Assembly (NCBI GenBank): GCA_948788915.1 | Contig: CAQFOZ010000054.1 | Location: 1 to 14,050, forward strand | Source: an uncultured Muribaculaceae bacterium | Lineage (GTDB): Bacteria; Bacteroidota; Bacteroidia; Bacteroidales; Muribaculaceae | Length of the DNA: 14,050 bases | Direction of reading: 5' to 3' | The notes under the pieces: generated by a model | Databases searched by the model: none | Told to the model about the DNA's origin: nothing | The model's input: the letters and a program-made list of their open reading frames with translations, nothing else | Shown: positions 6,462-13,902 of the stretch, piece by piece | Position numbering within the stretch: position 1 is the first letter of the stretch | Layout of the letters: every line of letters starts with the position of its first letter | Translations under genes and position numbers: made by a program

Positions 6462-9311
6462 ATGTCAAGAAAAATATTAACTCTGTTGCTGCTTCTGGGT
6501 GGGGTGATTTCAAATGTCAATGCCGCCCGTGTAAGGGGGGCGGTAGTTGACTCGTCCGATACACCACTGGTAGGAGTAACTACACAGGTGTTTGCATTGC
6601 CTGACTCCGTCCGTAAAGCCTACATGATAACAAATACAAAAGGTGAATTTTCATTCAGATCAATTTCTCCCGGAAACTATATGGTAAAGCTTTCCATGGT
6701 TGGCATGGATGACTTGACACAGACTTTTTCTGTGGCAGACACTACAAGAATTCTTAATCTGGGTACAATCAGAATGTCGGAAACTGCTGTCATGCTTGCC
6801 GACGCTGTTATTACCGGTGTGAAGGCCGCTGTAGTGGCAAAAGTAGATACTGTGGAGTTTAATGCCGGATCTTTTAAAACCCAGGCAAATGCAACGGTGG
6901 AAGATCTGCTTAAAAAACTACCGGGTATGGAGGTGGGAACCGACGGATCCATAACCTCCAATGGAAAGACTATAACGAAAGTGCTTGTGAACGGGAAAGA
7001 GTTTTTTGGAGAAGACACCAAAATGGCGACAAAAAATCTTCCGTCTGATCTCGTTGACAAAGTGCAGGTTGTAGACCGCAAAAGTGATCTTGCAAGAATA
7101 ACCGGTGTAGACGATGGAGAAGAAGAGACCGTTATCAATCTTACGGTCAAAAAAAATATGACTAACGGTTGGATCGGATCCCTCAGCGGAGGTTACGGTA
7201 CCGACAAACGGTATGAAGGAAGACTGAATCTGTCTACGTTTACCGACAGCAATCAGATCTCGATTGTCGGCGGTGCAAACAACATAAATGAAATGGGATT
7301 TCGGGATTCGGGCCGAGGACGGTTCTCGTCGTTCGGACCACAAGGTGGTATCACGACCTCCCAGCAATTGGGTATTAATTTCAATGTGGGTAAGAACGAT
7401 AAATTCAGAGTGGGCGGTAATGTTTTCTATACCCACTCCGACAGAAATGCAGAGAGCTTTACAAACACTCAGAATCTTTTCGATGATGGCTCCGTGACTA
7501 TTAATGAAAGCAAAAGCAATACACGGGACATAGGACACAATGTCAGGGGGGATTTCCGTATGGAATGGAAGATTGACCCCAACAATACTCTTGATTTCCG
7601 TCCTTCGTTCTCTTTTAATAATCGAAAATCTGAACTTTCCGAGGCTTCGGCTCTTTTTGCCGGTGATACAGATAGATCGAAAGTTAATTCTAATAATTCG
7701 CAAAGATTTAATCACGGAACAAGTTATAATGCTGCCGGTCGCTTGATCTTCAATCATAATTTCGCATCCCGCCCGGGAAGATCTTTCAGTGTGCAGGCTG
7801 ATTATGAGTTCAGTGACACCAAACAGCATTCCACCACCTGGAACGATATAGAATTTTATCAGGAAGACAAGGATGGTGTGATCAAAGATCCCGAGAATTT
7901 ATATCGGTTCCTCGACAATCATCAGTGGAACAACAGTGTGGGTGCGAGATTAACCTGGACTGAACCGTTGGGCGACGTGAAACGTGGTAATTTCCTGCAG
8001 GTGGCTTACCGCTTTAGTCTGCGTTTCAATAATGCCAATAAGGATACTTATAATTTGGCCGGCGTTGACGGTATCGATATGAAGAATCCGGAGGATTTTG
8101 ATATACTTCCTGCCGGGGCTCTCTTCGACCCGGATCTCTCTAACAGATTCCGTAATAAGTTCTTTTCTCAACAGGTTCAAGTTGGTTATAAGAAGGTTAA
8201 TAAAAATTATAATCTTGAGGCAGGTGTTACTCTTTCTCCGTCAAGCAGCGGAAGCACCGACCTTATTAATGATGCCCGTAACATAAAGACAAGATGGGTG
8301 TTGAATGTTGCTCCGTTCGCACGATTCAGATATAAACTGTCCAAAACCAAATCGATCAGGATAGATTATAGGGCAAGAACCTCACAACCCACAATAAATC
8401 AGCTACAACCTGTAGCTGACGTTTCGGACCCGTTACACATCACTCAGGGTAATCCGAACCTTAAGCCTACATTCACACAATATATAAACTTTAACTTCTC
8501 TAATTTCAATCAGGAACGTCAGCAATCGATGATGGCTATATTGAGGGGACAATATTCATCAAACGTGGTTGTGAATAAAACACAGACAGATGTTTCGGGC
8601 GTGCGCACCACAACCTATGAGAATGCCAATGGAAACATGAACGTCTTCGGTATGTTCATGATCAATCAGCCGTTCCGCAACAAAAGACTGAGATATGGTG
8701 CGAGGGCAATGACAAGTTTCAGTTCTACGGCCGGTTATCTTAACGGACAGTTTAACCGTTCTGGAAATCTGAGAGTGTCTCCGAGTGTGGATTTCACATT
8801 CACCAACGATGTTTTCCAATTCTCGGTACGTCCTAACTATTCGTTTACAATGGCAAGCAGTACTCTCAAGGACCAGAGGAACCGTTACACACATTCATAT
8901 GGATTCAGAGCTGACGCGGCACTTTATCTGCCGTTCGGTCTACAGGTCAACACTGATCTTGATTTTGATAATAAAACAGGTTATTCCGATGGTTTTAATG
9001 CTGCTTCCTGGCTGTGGAATGCCCAGATTTCGTATAGCTTGTTGAAAGACAAAAGTTTGACTCTCAGTGTGAGAGCTTACGATTTATTGTCGCAGAAGAA
9101 GAATATCTCAAGTACTGTCACTAACAGCAGAATTGAAGATAACAGATACAACGACTTGTCAAAATATGTTATGTTCGGTATATCATACAACTTCAACACC
9201 ATGAAGAACAAGAAGCGACCGGATCAGGATAATTTCTTGAATCCCGAGCATGGCGACCGTCCCCGTGGCCCGCGCCCAGGTGGCAGAGGTCCCGGTGGCA
9301 GAAGATTCTGA
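6462..9311 (+). CDS. TonB-dependent-receptor-like outer-membrane beta-barrel protein
   Basis: From ATG 6462 the product is 949 residues and begins with a signal peptide (about 1-22, ending NVNAA). I prefer this start to an in-frame TTG at 6393, which would bury the signal peptide and lies inside the inverted repeat. Residues about 23-105 form a carboxypeptidase-regulatory-like beta-sandwich (VRGAVVDSS, TNTKGEFSF, PGNYMVKLS). Residues about 110-230 resemble a plug domain (VEDLLKKLPGMEV, ITKVLVNGKEFF). The remainder is a long, aromatic- and asparagine-rich beta-barrel of the outer-membrane barrel family 3 type. No SusD-like partner follows, so this is probably not a SusC polysaccharide importer; the substrate is unknown. 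After the last likely strand (near YVMFGISYNF) comes a tail of about 40 residues rich in Pro, Gly and Arg. A terminator follows. Confidence 0.88.
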   Translation: MSRKILTLLLLLGGVISNVNAARVRGAVVDSSDTPLVGVTTQVFALPDSVRKAYMITNTKGEFSFRSISPGNYMVKLSMVGMDDLTQTFSVADTTRILNLGTIRMSETAVMLADAVITGVKAAVVAKVDTVEFNAGSFKTQANATVEDLLKKLPGMEVGTDGSITSNGKTITKVLVNGKEFFGEDTKMATKNLPSDLVDKVQVVDRKSDLARITGVDDGEEETVINLTVKKNMTNGWIGSLSGGYGTDKRYEGRLNLSTFTDSNQISIVGGANNINEMGFRDSGRGRFSSFGPQGGITTSQQLGINFNVGKNDKFRVGGNVFYTHSDRNAESFTNTQNLFDDGSVTINESKSNTRDIGHNVRGDFRMEWKIDPNNTLDFRPSFSFNNRKSELSEASALFAGDTDRSKVNSNNSQRFNHGTSYNAAGRLIFNHNFASRPGRSFSVQADYEFSDTKQHSTTWNDIEFYQEDKDGVIKDPENLYRFLDNHQWNNSVGARLTWTEPLGDVKRGNFLQVAYRFSLRFNNANKDTYNLAGVDGIDMKNPEDFDILPAGALFDPDLSNRFRNKFFSQQVQVGYKKVNKNYNLEAGVTLSPSSSGSTDLINDARNIKTRWVLNVAPFARFRYKLSKTKSIRIDYRARTSQPTINQLQPVADVSDPLHITQGNPNLKPTFTQYINFNFSNFNQERQQSMMAILRGQYSSNVVVNKTQTDVSGVRTTTYENANGNMNVFGMFMINQPFRNKRLRYGARAMTSFSSTAGYLNGQFNRSGNLRVSPSVDFTFTNDVFQFSVRPNYSFTMASSTLKDQRNRYTHSYGFRADAALYLPFGLQVNTDLDFDNKTGYSDGFNAASWLWNAQISYSLLKDKSLTLSVRAYDLLSQKKNISSTVTNSRIEDNRYNDLSKYVMFGISYNFNTMKNKKRPDQDNFLNPEHGDRPRGPRPGGRGPGGRRF

Positions 9312-9350
9312 AAGACTGCGTGCTTAATTAATAATATAATTGAAATTAGA

Positions 9351-9387
9351 AATGCATAACCGGTCCCGCCGGTTATGCATTTGTTTT
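9351..9387 (+). terminator. Intrinsic terminator after the receptor gene
   Basis: AAATGCATAAC pairs with GTTATGCATTT (9372-9382) around a short GC-rich loop and is followed by TTGTTTT. It lies about 40 bases after the stop codon. A matching A-rich left side is less evident, so it mainly serves the plus strand. Confidence 0.78.
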
Positions 9388-9426
9388 AAGAAGTTATTCA
9401 TTCCCCCTGTACCCGACGATTAGGTG

Positions 9427-9448
9427 GTGAGGCTGTCCCCAGCCTCAC
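9427..9448. repeat. GTGAGGC/GCCTCAC hairpin
   Basis: GTGAGGCTG (9427-9435) and CAGCCTCAC (9440-9448) form a perfect 9-bp stem around TCCC. It sits 6 bases past the relA stop, between convergent genes. No T run follows on either strand, so it is a poor intrinsic terminator, though it could block 3' exonucleases. It shares its GTGAGGC/GCCTCAC core with the kbl terminator. Confidence 0.65.
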
Positions 9449-9454
9449 AATAAA

Positions 9455-11656
9455 TTATATGCGTGTAACCTCCTTAACCCCTTTTACAGTTTTTATTTTC
9501 TTGATAAGGGCGTTTAGCTGACGGTTGTCAGTTACACCTATCACCAGATAACCCTGGAAGATTCCATCGTGTGAGTCTATCGATATGTTACGCAACATGG
9601 TGTTCGGTTCCTTGGAGATAATAGAGGTGATGTTTGCCACAATTCCAATGTCATCATGTCCGATAACCCGGAGCTGGGCCGGAAGCATATCTCCGGTTTT
9701 GCCACTCCAGTTGGCGCGTATGATGCGATATGGATAACGCTCCCGGATATGCGATGCATTGGGGCAATCTGTCTTGTGTATTTTCACGGATCCATCGGAT
9801 GAGATGAATCCGAACACATCGTCTCCGTAAATAGGGTTACAACATCTGGCAAATTTGTACGCAAGACCGTTGATACTTTTCTCGCCAATAACAATGACAT
9901 CATCTTTCGGGTTATCATCTTTTGGAGCGATCAATTGAAATTCATCGGCAGACACATGTTCGGTCTCCGTTTCCCTTGTTGTAAAATCAATATATGAGTT
10001 AAGGAAACGGCCGGCATCTATCTTGTTTTCTCCCATGTCGGCAAAGAACTCTATGGCATATTTGTAGCCGTTCTTTTTGATGAGACGCATCAGTTCAGAC
10101 TCGTCAAGCTCAACCTTGCGGTTTTTTGCACGGCGCATAAGGGCTTCCTTGCCGATGTCTGCAAGGCGTTGCTTCTCCTCGTTAAGGCTTTGCTTGATTT
10201 TGTTGCGTGCCTTTGAGGTTGTTACAATATGAAGCCATTCCTTACGTGGATTCTGGGTGTTTGATGTGAGAATCTCTATTGTATCTCCGTTCTGTATCTT
10301 GTAGTTTATGCGCTTGTGTGCACCGTTTACAATTGCTCCGGAGCAGTGTGCACCGACATTCGTGTGGATATGGAACGCAAAGTCAAGTACAGTCGCACCG
10401 GCTGAAAGACGGAAGAGGTCTCCCTTAGGGGTAAAAGCAAATACTTCCTGATCGAAGGCATCTGCCTTGATGTTCTTCATTAACTGCATGGGACCGGCTT
10501 CCGCTGTCTCCAGAATGTCACGGATATTGTTCATCCATCTGTCTGAACTGTCTCCTTTCCCTCCCTTATAGCGCCAGTGGGCGGCAAGTCCTTTTTCTGC
10601 AACAAGATCCATCCGCTCTGTGCGGAACTGCACTTCTACCCATTTCTGACCGGGACCCATCACTGTGGCATGAAGACTTTCATATCCGTTGCTTTTAGGC
10701 AGTGTGATCCAGTCTTTCATGCGTGCCGGATTGGCGGTATACATGTCAGCAAGAATGGAGTATGCAAGCCAGCAATCCTGCTTTTCCCGTTCGCGCGGTG
10801 TGTCGATAATAACACGTATGGCGAACAGATCGTAGATTCCGGGAAGATCTACCTTCTGTTTCTTCATCTTGTTCCATATAGAAGAGATGGATTTGGTACG
10901 TCCCTTGATATCGAATTTCAGACCGGCCTCAAGCAACCGCTCTTTTACAGGAGCGATAAATTCCGCTATATATTGGTCTCGTGACCGTTTTGTGGCGTTG
11001 AGCTTGTGCGCAATCTGTTTGTAGATCTCCCGGTTAGTATATTTTAGAGAAAGATCTTCCAATTCCCCTTTGATCTTGTAAAGTCCGAGTCGGTGGGCGA
11101 GTTGAGCATACAGACAGTTTGCTTCAAACGCCACGTTTCTTACCCATTCCTCATCGGGATGATGATTGATTGAACGCATAAGAACAAGATTCTCCACTAT
11201 CATAATTATGATGACGCGGATGTCATGGGCAAGTGCAAGCATAAGCCCCCGGAAATTATCTTGATTGTGGGCGGAATTGCGGTTGCTGAATTTGGATACG
11301 TTTGATATCCCCTCCATCAGGGAGGCAATATCATCACCCCAAAGAGCGGCAATCTCCTTGATATCGAGTATGCCTTCGCTATAAAGAGGGTAGAAGAGAA
11401 TGGCTATTAAGATATTGTGATCCGGATCAATCATATCGGCGAACACCGATGCTGATTTCATTGACAGAATGGCATATGAGAGTCCTTGAGGAGAATGTGG
11501 ACGACGACTCTTGCGCAATCCGTCGCGAATAGTCCGGTTAAATCTGAGTAACTCATCATTGTCGAGCTGAGTATGCAGTAGGGCAGTGGTGTCTTCCAGT
11601 AATGCGGATATTTCACGCATTTCCCCAAATGTTAATCTATCCTGTTCAATCATCAT
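9455..11656 (-). CDS. relA: RelA/SpoT-type (p)ppGpp synthetase with degenerate hydrolase domain
   Basis: This 733-residue protein has full long-RSH architecture and would act in the cytosol at the ribosome. Residues about 30-200 are the HD hydrolase domain, but the metal-binding residues are gone: the usual LHDxVED is FYPLYSEG (88-95), and the Asp of LADRLHNMRT is replaced in IVENLVLMRS (153-162, Glu155). The synthetase domain (about 240-365) is intact: GRTKSISSIW, Asp276 in IYDLFAIR, RMKD (312-315), NGYESLH and Glu341 in VEVQFRT. It should make (p)ppGpp from GTP or GDP plus ATP but not hydrolyse it. The C-terminal half has a TGS domain (about 401-465), a cysteine-rich zinc-finger-like segment (Cys605, Cys606, His627, Cys631) and an ACT domain (about 660-733). 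The start is ATGATG, so the first codon is ambiguous by one. The promoter region is duplicated. Confidence 0.93.
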   Translation of the reverse strand: MMIEQDRLTFGEMREISALLEDTTALLHTQLDNDELLRFNRTIRDGLRKSRRPHSPQGLSYAILSMKSASVFADMIDPDHNILIAILFYPLYSEGILDIKEIAALWGDDIASLMEGISNVSKFSNRNSAHNQDNFRGLMLALAHDIRVIIIMIVENLVLMRSINHHPDEEWVRNVAFEANCLYAQLAHRLGLYKIKGELEDLSLKYTNREIYKQIAHKLNATKRSRDQYIAEFIAPVKERLLEAGLKFDIKGRTKSISSIWNKMKKQKVDLPGIYDLFAIRVIIDTPREREKQDCWLAYSILADMYTANPARMKDWITLPKSNGYESLHATVMGPGQKWVEVQFRTERMDLVAEKGLAAHWRYKGGKGDSSDRWMNNIRDILETAEAGPMQLMKNIKADAFDQEVFAFTPKGDLFRLSAGATVLDFAFHIHTNVGAHCSGAIVNGAHKRINYKIQNGDTIEILTSNTQNPRKEWLHIVTTSKARNKIKQSLNEEKQRLADIGKEALMRRAKNRKVELDESELMRLIKKNGYKYAIEFFADMGENKIDAGRFLNSYIDFTTRETETEHVSADEFQLIAPKDDNPKDDVIVIGEKSINGLAYKFARCCNPIYGDDVFGFISSDGSVKIHKTDCPNASHIRERYPYRIIRANWSGKTGDMLPAQLRVIGHDDIGIVANITSIISKEPNTMLRNISIDSHDGIFQGYLVIGVTDNRQLNALIKKIKTVKGVKEVTRI

Positions 11657-11700
11657 TTACCATTTAATACCTGTGTTACGCATATTATATCTGCATGGTG

Positions 11701-11739
11701 CAAATATACGAAGAATATTCGACGAAACATAATAGCGGA
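11701..11739 (-). promoter_or_regulatory. Promoter module copy 1 (proximal), upstream of relA
   Basis: This 39-base segment recurs identically at 11786-11824. Read on the minus strand it ends in TATATTTG (11701-11708), an exact TAnnTTTG element about 45 bases before the relA start. TTATG, a weak -33 candidate, lies 19 bases upstream of it within the module. GAATATTC in the middle is an 8-base palindrome. Confidence 0.7.
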
Positions 11740-11785
11740 TGTCGGACGCAGTCCGGATCGCGGTTGCAAAGCAAATTATGTGAGT

Positions 11786-11824
11786 CAAATATACGAAGAA
11801 TATTCGACGAAACATAATAGCGGA
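11786..11824 (-). promoter_or_regulatory. Promoter module copy 2 (distal), upstream of relA
   Basis: It is identical in all 39 bases to 11701-11739, in the same orientation and offset by 85 bases. It places a second TATATTTG at 11786-11793, so relA may have two tandem promoters. The sequence between the copies contains a small hairpin, CGGAC-GCA-GTCCG (11743-11755). No gene is visible in the 321-base gap 11657-11977. Confidence 0.65.
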
Positions 11825-11942
11825 GGTCTGCTGAAAGCCCGTTTGCATAGGCTAAGCCAATTTTTAAATCAAAATTAAGAAAAAATATATTAAATTTACA
11901 GATTATAATCACGATATTTATCGTTTTAATGTTACTATCGTT

Positions 11943-11950
11943 TAAATTTG
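11943..11950 (+). promoter_or_regulatory. Possible promoter -7 element for rfbC
   Basis: TAAATTTG matches TAnnTTTG and lies 27 bases before the rfbC ATG, a plausible distance. The region is very AT-rich and no good TTTG lies 19-21 bases upstream (only TTTA at about 22), so chance matches are likely here. Confidence 0.4.
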
Positions 11951-11977
11951 AATACTTATTTATTCGTTTATTGAATA

Positions 11978-12529
11978 ATGGAAATTATTAAACCTGAGAT
12001 TGAGGGATTGCTAATTATTCGCCCCAAGGTGTTTGAGGATGCAAGAGGATATTTTTTTGAAAGTTATAGTAAACGGGCGTTTGATGACGCTGTAGGTTAT
12101 CCTGTGGAATTTGTGCAGGATAATCAGTCAAAATCCTCATATGGCGTTGTGCGCGGACTGCATTTTCAGAAACCTCCGTACACACAGGCTAAGCTTGTAA
12201 GGTGTATAAAGGGAAAAGTGCTTGATGTGGCTGTAGACATGCGCAAGGATTCTCCGACATTCGGGAAACACGTCGCTGTGGAGTTATCAGAAGAGAATAA
12301 AGTTCAATTTTTTGTACCCAAAGGGTTTGCTCATGGTTTTTCTGTTTTGAGTGATGAGGCGGTATTCCAGTATAAGTGTGATAATTATTATGCGCCTCAG
12401 GCAGACGGTGGCATTTCTATTGCCGATGAATCTCTGGGCATTGACTGGAAGGTGGCTCCCGAGGATATGATTCTGTCTGAAAAAGATCTGAAGCATCCTA
12501 AATTGGGTGAAATCAGATCTCCTTTTTGA
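11978..12529 (+). CDS. rfbC: dTDP-4-dehydrorhamnose 3,5-epimerase
   Basis: This 183-residue cupin-fold enzyme has the usual RmlC length and landmarks: DARGYFFESY (21-30), the RGLHFQ motif with catalytic His62, the conserved GKVLDVAVDMR (79-89), KGFAHGF (115-121) and Tyr132. It converts dTDP-4-keto-6-deoxy-glucose to dTDP-4-keto-L-rhamnose in the cytosol, the third step of dTDP-L-rhamnose synthesis for surface polysaccharides. It is followed after 39 bases by rfbB, which makes its substrate, so the two form one operon. The adjacent relA gene is divergent. Confidence 0.96.
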   Translation: MEIIKPEIEGLLIIRPKVFEDARGYFFESYSKRAFDDAVGYPVEFVQDNQSKSSYGVVRGLHFQKPPYTQAKLVRCIKGKVLDVAVDMRKDSPTFGKHVAVELSEENKVQFFVPKGFAHGFSVLSDEAVFQYKCDNYYAPQADGGISIADESLGIDWKVAPEDMILSEKDLKHPKLGEIRSPF

Positions 12530-12568
12530 TAAACGCACTCTTATTAAAATGAAATTTAAGAATAGAAT

Positions 12569-13699
12569 ATGAAGAATATACTGATTACCGGAGGTGCCGG
12601 ATTTATCGGATCTCACGTAGTACGCCTGTTTGTAAATAAATATCCGGAATACAATATTGTCAATCTTGACAAACTTACATATGCGGGAAATCTTGCAAAT
12701 CTGAAAGATGTCGAGAACAAACCGAACTATAGATTTGTAAAGGCGGATATTGTTGATTTGGATGAAATGCGCAAGATTATTCGTGAAAATAAAATTACTG
12801 GAATAATTCATCTTGCTGCCGAGAGCCATGTTGACCGTTCTATTAAGGATCCGTTTACTTTTGCACGTACTAATGTAATGGGTACCTTGTCTCTCCTTCA
12901 GGCTGCTAAAGAATATTGGGAAGAATTGCCCGAGAAATATGAAGGCAAACTGTTTTATCATATATCCACTGATGAAGTGTACGGTGCTTTGGAACTAACA
13001 GATCCCCAAGGAATAGAATCTCCATTCACAACCAAAGCCTCTTCATGTCATCATCATGCCTATGGAAAGGAATTCTTTTTGGAGACAACAAAGTATAATC
13101 CGCATAGCCCGTATTCTGCGTCAAAAGCTTCCTCGGATCATTTTGTGAGAGCTTATCACGACACATACGGTATGCCTGTTGTTGTTACAAATTGTTCTAA
13201 CAATTATGGCCCATATCAGTTCCCGGAAAAACTTATACCTCTTTTTATAAACAATATACGTAAGCGTAAACCTCTGCCTGTATATGGCAAAGGCGAGAAT
13301 GTAAGAGACTGGCTTTATGTCGAGGACCATGCACGGGCCATTGATATGATCTTTCATAATGGTAAAGTGGCTGAAACATATAATATCGGTGGGTTCAATG
13401 AATGGAAGAACATTGACATAATAAAGGTTATCATAAAGACTGTGGATCGTATGCTTGGTAATCCTGAAGGCTACAGTGATGAACTGATAACGTATGTTAC
13501 AGACAGGCTGGGTCACGATATGCGTTATGCAATTGATTCGCGTAAACTTCAGAAAGAGTTAGGTTGGGAACCGAGTCTGCAGTTTGAAGAGGGAATTGAA
13601 AAGACGGTCAGGTGGTATCTTGATAATCAGGAGTGGATGGATAATGTCACTTCCGGAGATTATCAAAAATACTATGACTCAATGTATTCCAAACGATAG
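12569..13699 (+). CDS. rfbB: dTDP-glucose 4,6-dehydratase
   Basis: This 376-residue extended SDR enzyme carries the NAD loop GGAGFIGS (8-15), the HLAAESHVDRS signature (81-91), the catalytic STDEVYG with Asp135 and Glu136, and the YSASK pair Tyr182/Lys186. It converts dTDP-glucose to dTDP-4-keto-6-deoxy-glucose, the second step towards dTDP-L-rhamnose. Between STDEVYG and the YSASK motif it carries an insertion of about 20 residues (roughly 141-172, with a His-His-His cluster at 161-163) compared with the 350-360-residue enzymes of enterobacteria. As far as I recall, this is normal for Bacteroidales RfbB. The pathway partners rfbA and rfbD are not in the window, and the terminator after this gene shows they are not immediately downstream. 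Confidence 0.96.
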   Translation: MKNILITGGAGFIGSHVVRLFVNKYPEYNIVNLDKLTYAGNLANLKDVENKPNYRFVKADIVDLDEMRKIIRENKITGIIHLAAESHVDRSIKDPFTFARTNVMGTLSLLQAAKEYWEELPEKYEGKLFYHISTDEVYGALELTDPQGIESPFTTKASSCHHHAYGKEFFLETTKYNPHSPYSASKASSDHFVRAYHDTYGMPVVVTNCSNNYGPYQFPEKLIPLFINNIRKRKPLPVYGKGENVRDWLYVEDHARAIDMIFHNGKVAETYNIGGFNEWKNIDIIKVIIKTVDRMLGNPEGYSDELITYVTDRLGHDMRYAIDSRKLQKELGWEPSLQFEEGIEKTVRWYLDNQEWMDNVTSGDYQKYYDSMYSKR

Positions 13700-13714
13700 G
13701 AATCTATCTGTTTG

Positions 13715-13857
13715 ATAAAAGAATCGCCCTCAAAAGCATGAAATTGCTTTTGGGGGCGATTCTTTAAATATTAAAAGGGTGATAACCCCCACGGTCGCAC
13801 CCTTTCTGTTTTTTTCAACAGGTAAAAAATCTTAAGGTAAAAAAGATTGTTTTAGGT
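13715..13857 (-). ncRNA. Candidate small RNA, about 140 nt, no known family
   Basis: A near-perfect minus-strand promoter (13863-13894) points into an interval without any open frame, which ends in the terminator at 13718-13765. The predicted transcript would fold into several hairpins: AATCTT/AAGATT (13843-13848 with 13828-13833), CTGTT/AACAG, an 8-bp AAAGGGTG/CACCCTTT stem (13774-13781 with 13798-13805), and the terminator stem. It contains two repeats of TTTTTTACC 15 bases apart. It is not a long rod like 6S RNA and I do not recognise it as tmRNA, RNase P or SRP RNA. An antisense role on the rfbB 3' end is also possible. This is inference from promoter plus terminator. Confidence 0.42.
13718..13765. 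terminator. Strong terminator after rfbB, probably bidirectional
   Basis: A 21-bp stem with a single T-G wobble (13718-13738 with 13745-13765) closes on the loop TGAAAT. It lies about 19 bases after the rfbB stop. Because the stem ends in AAA/TTT and each side leads into T-containing sequence, it can end rfbB and also any minus-strand transcript coming from 13860. Confidence 0.85.
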
Positions 13858-13862
13858 TATTG

Positions 13863-13894
13863 CAAAAGTAAACAATAAAATATTTGTCGACAAA
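13863..13894 (-). promoter_or_regulatory. Minus-strand promoter pointing at the candidate small RNA
   Basis: TTTG (13891-13894) and TACTTTTG (13863-13870) on the minus strand are exactly 20 bases apart, a full consensus match like the DUF4301 operon promoter. The -33 box lies inside the 28-base palindrome at 13875-13902. Confidence 0.72.
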
Positions 13895-13902
13895 TATTTT
13901 AT
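13875..13902. promoter_or_regulatory. Perfect 28-base palindrome, possible operator
   Basis: ATAAAATATTTGTC (13875-13888) is followed directly by its exact reverse complement (13889-13902), with no spacer. It covers the -33 box of the minus-strand promoter, where a dimeric repressor or activator could act. With no loop it would be a poor RNA hairpin, so a protein-binding site is the likelier reading. Confidence 0.6.

Noticed and set aside
6918..7829. 303-codon minus-strand frame
   Set aside because: It lies wholly inside and antisense to the outer-membrane receptor gene, has low-complexity Ile/Ser/Arg-rich composition and no recognisable domain.
11657..11912. Short minus-strand frames (63 and 75 codons) upstream of relA
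   Set aside because: They read through the duplicated promoter module, and their internal repetition (SSNILRIF twice) comes from the 39-base DNA repeat.
12287..12961. 224-codon minus-strand frame across rfbC and rfbB
   Set aside because: It overlaps two certain genes antisense and its translation shows no family features.
11978..13699. Complete dTDP-rhamnose operon
   Set aside because: Only rfbC and rfbB are present and a strong terminator follows. rfbA and rfbD must lie elsewhere.
13774..13805. Second plus-strand terminator after rfbB
   Set aside because: The 8-bp stem followed by a T run could terminate plus-strand transcripts, but the stronger hairpin at 13718-13765 comes first. I treat it as part of the minus-strand candidate RNA instead.
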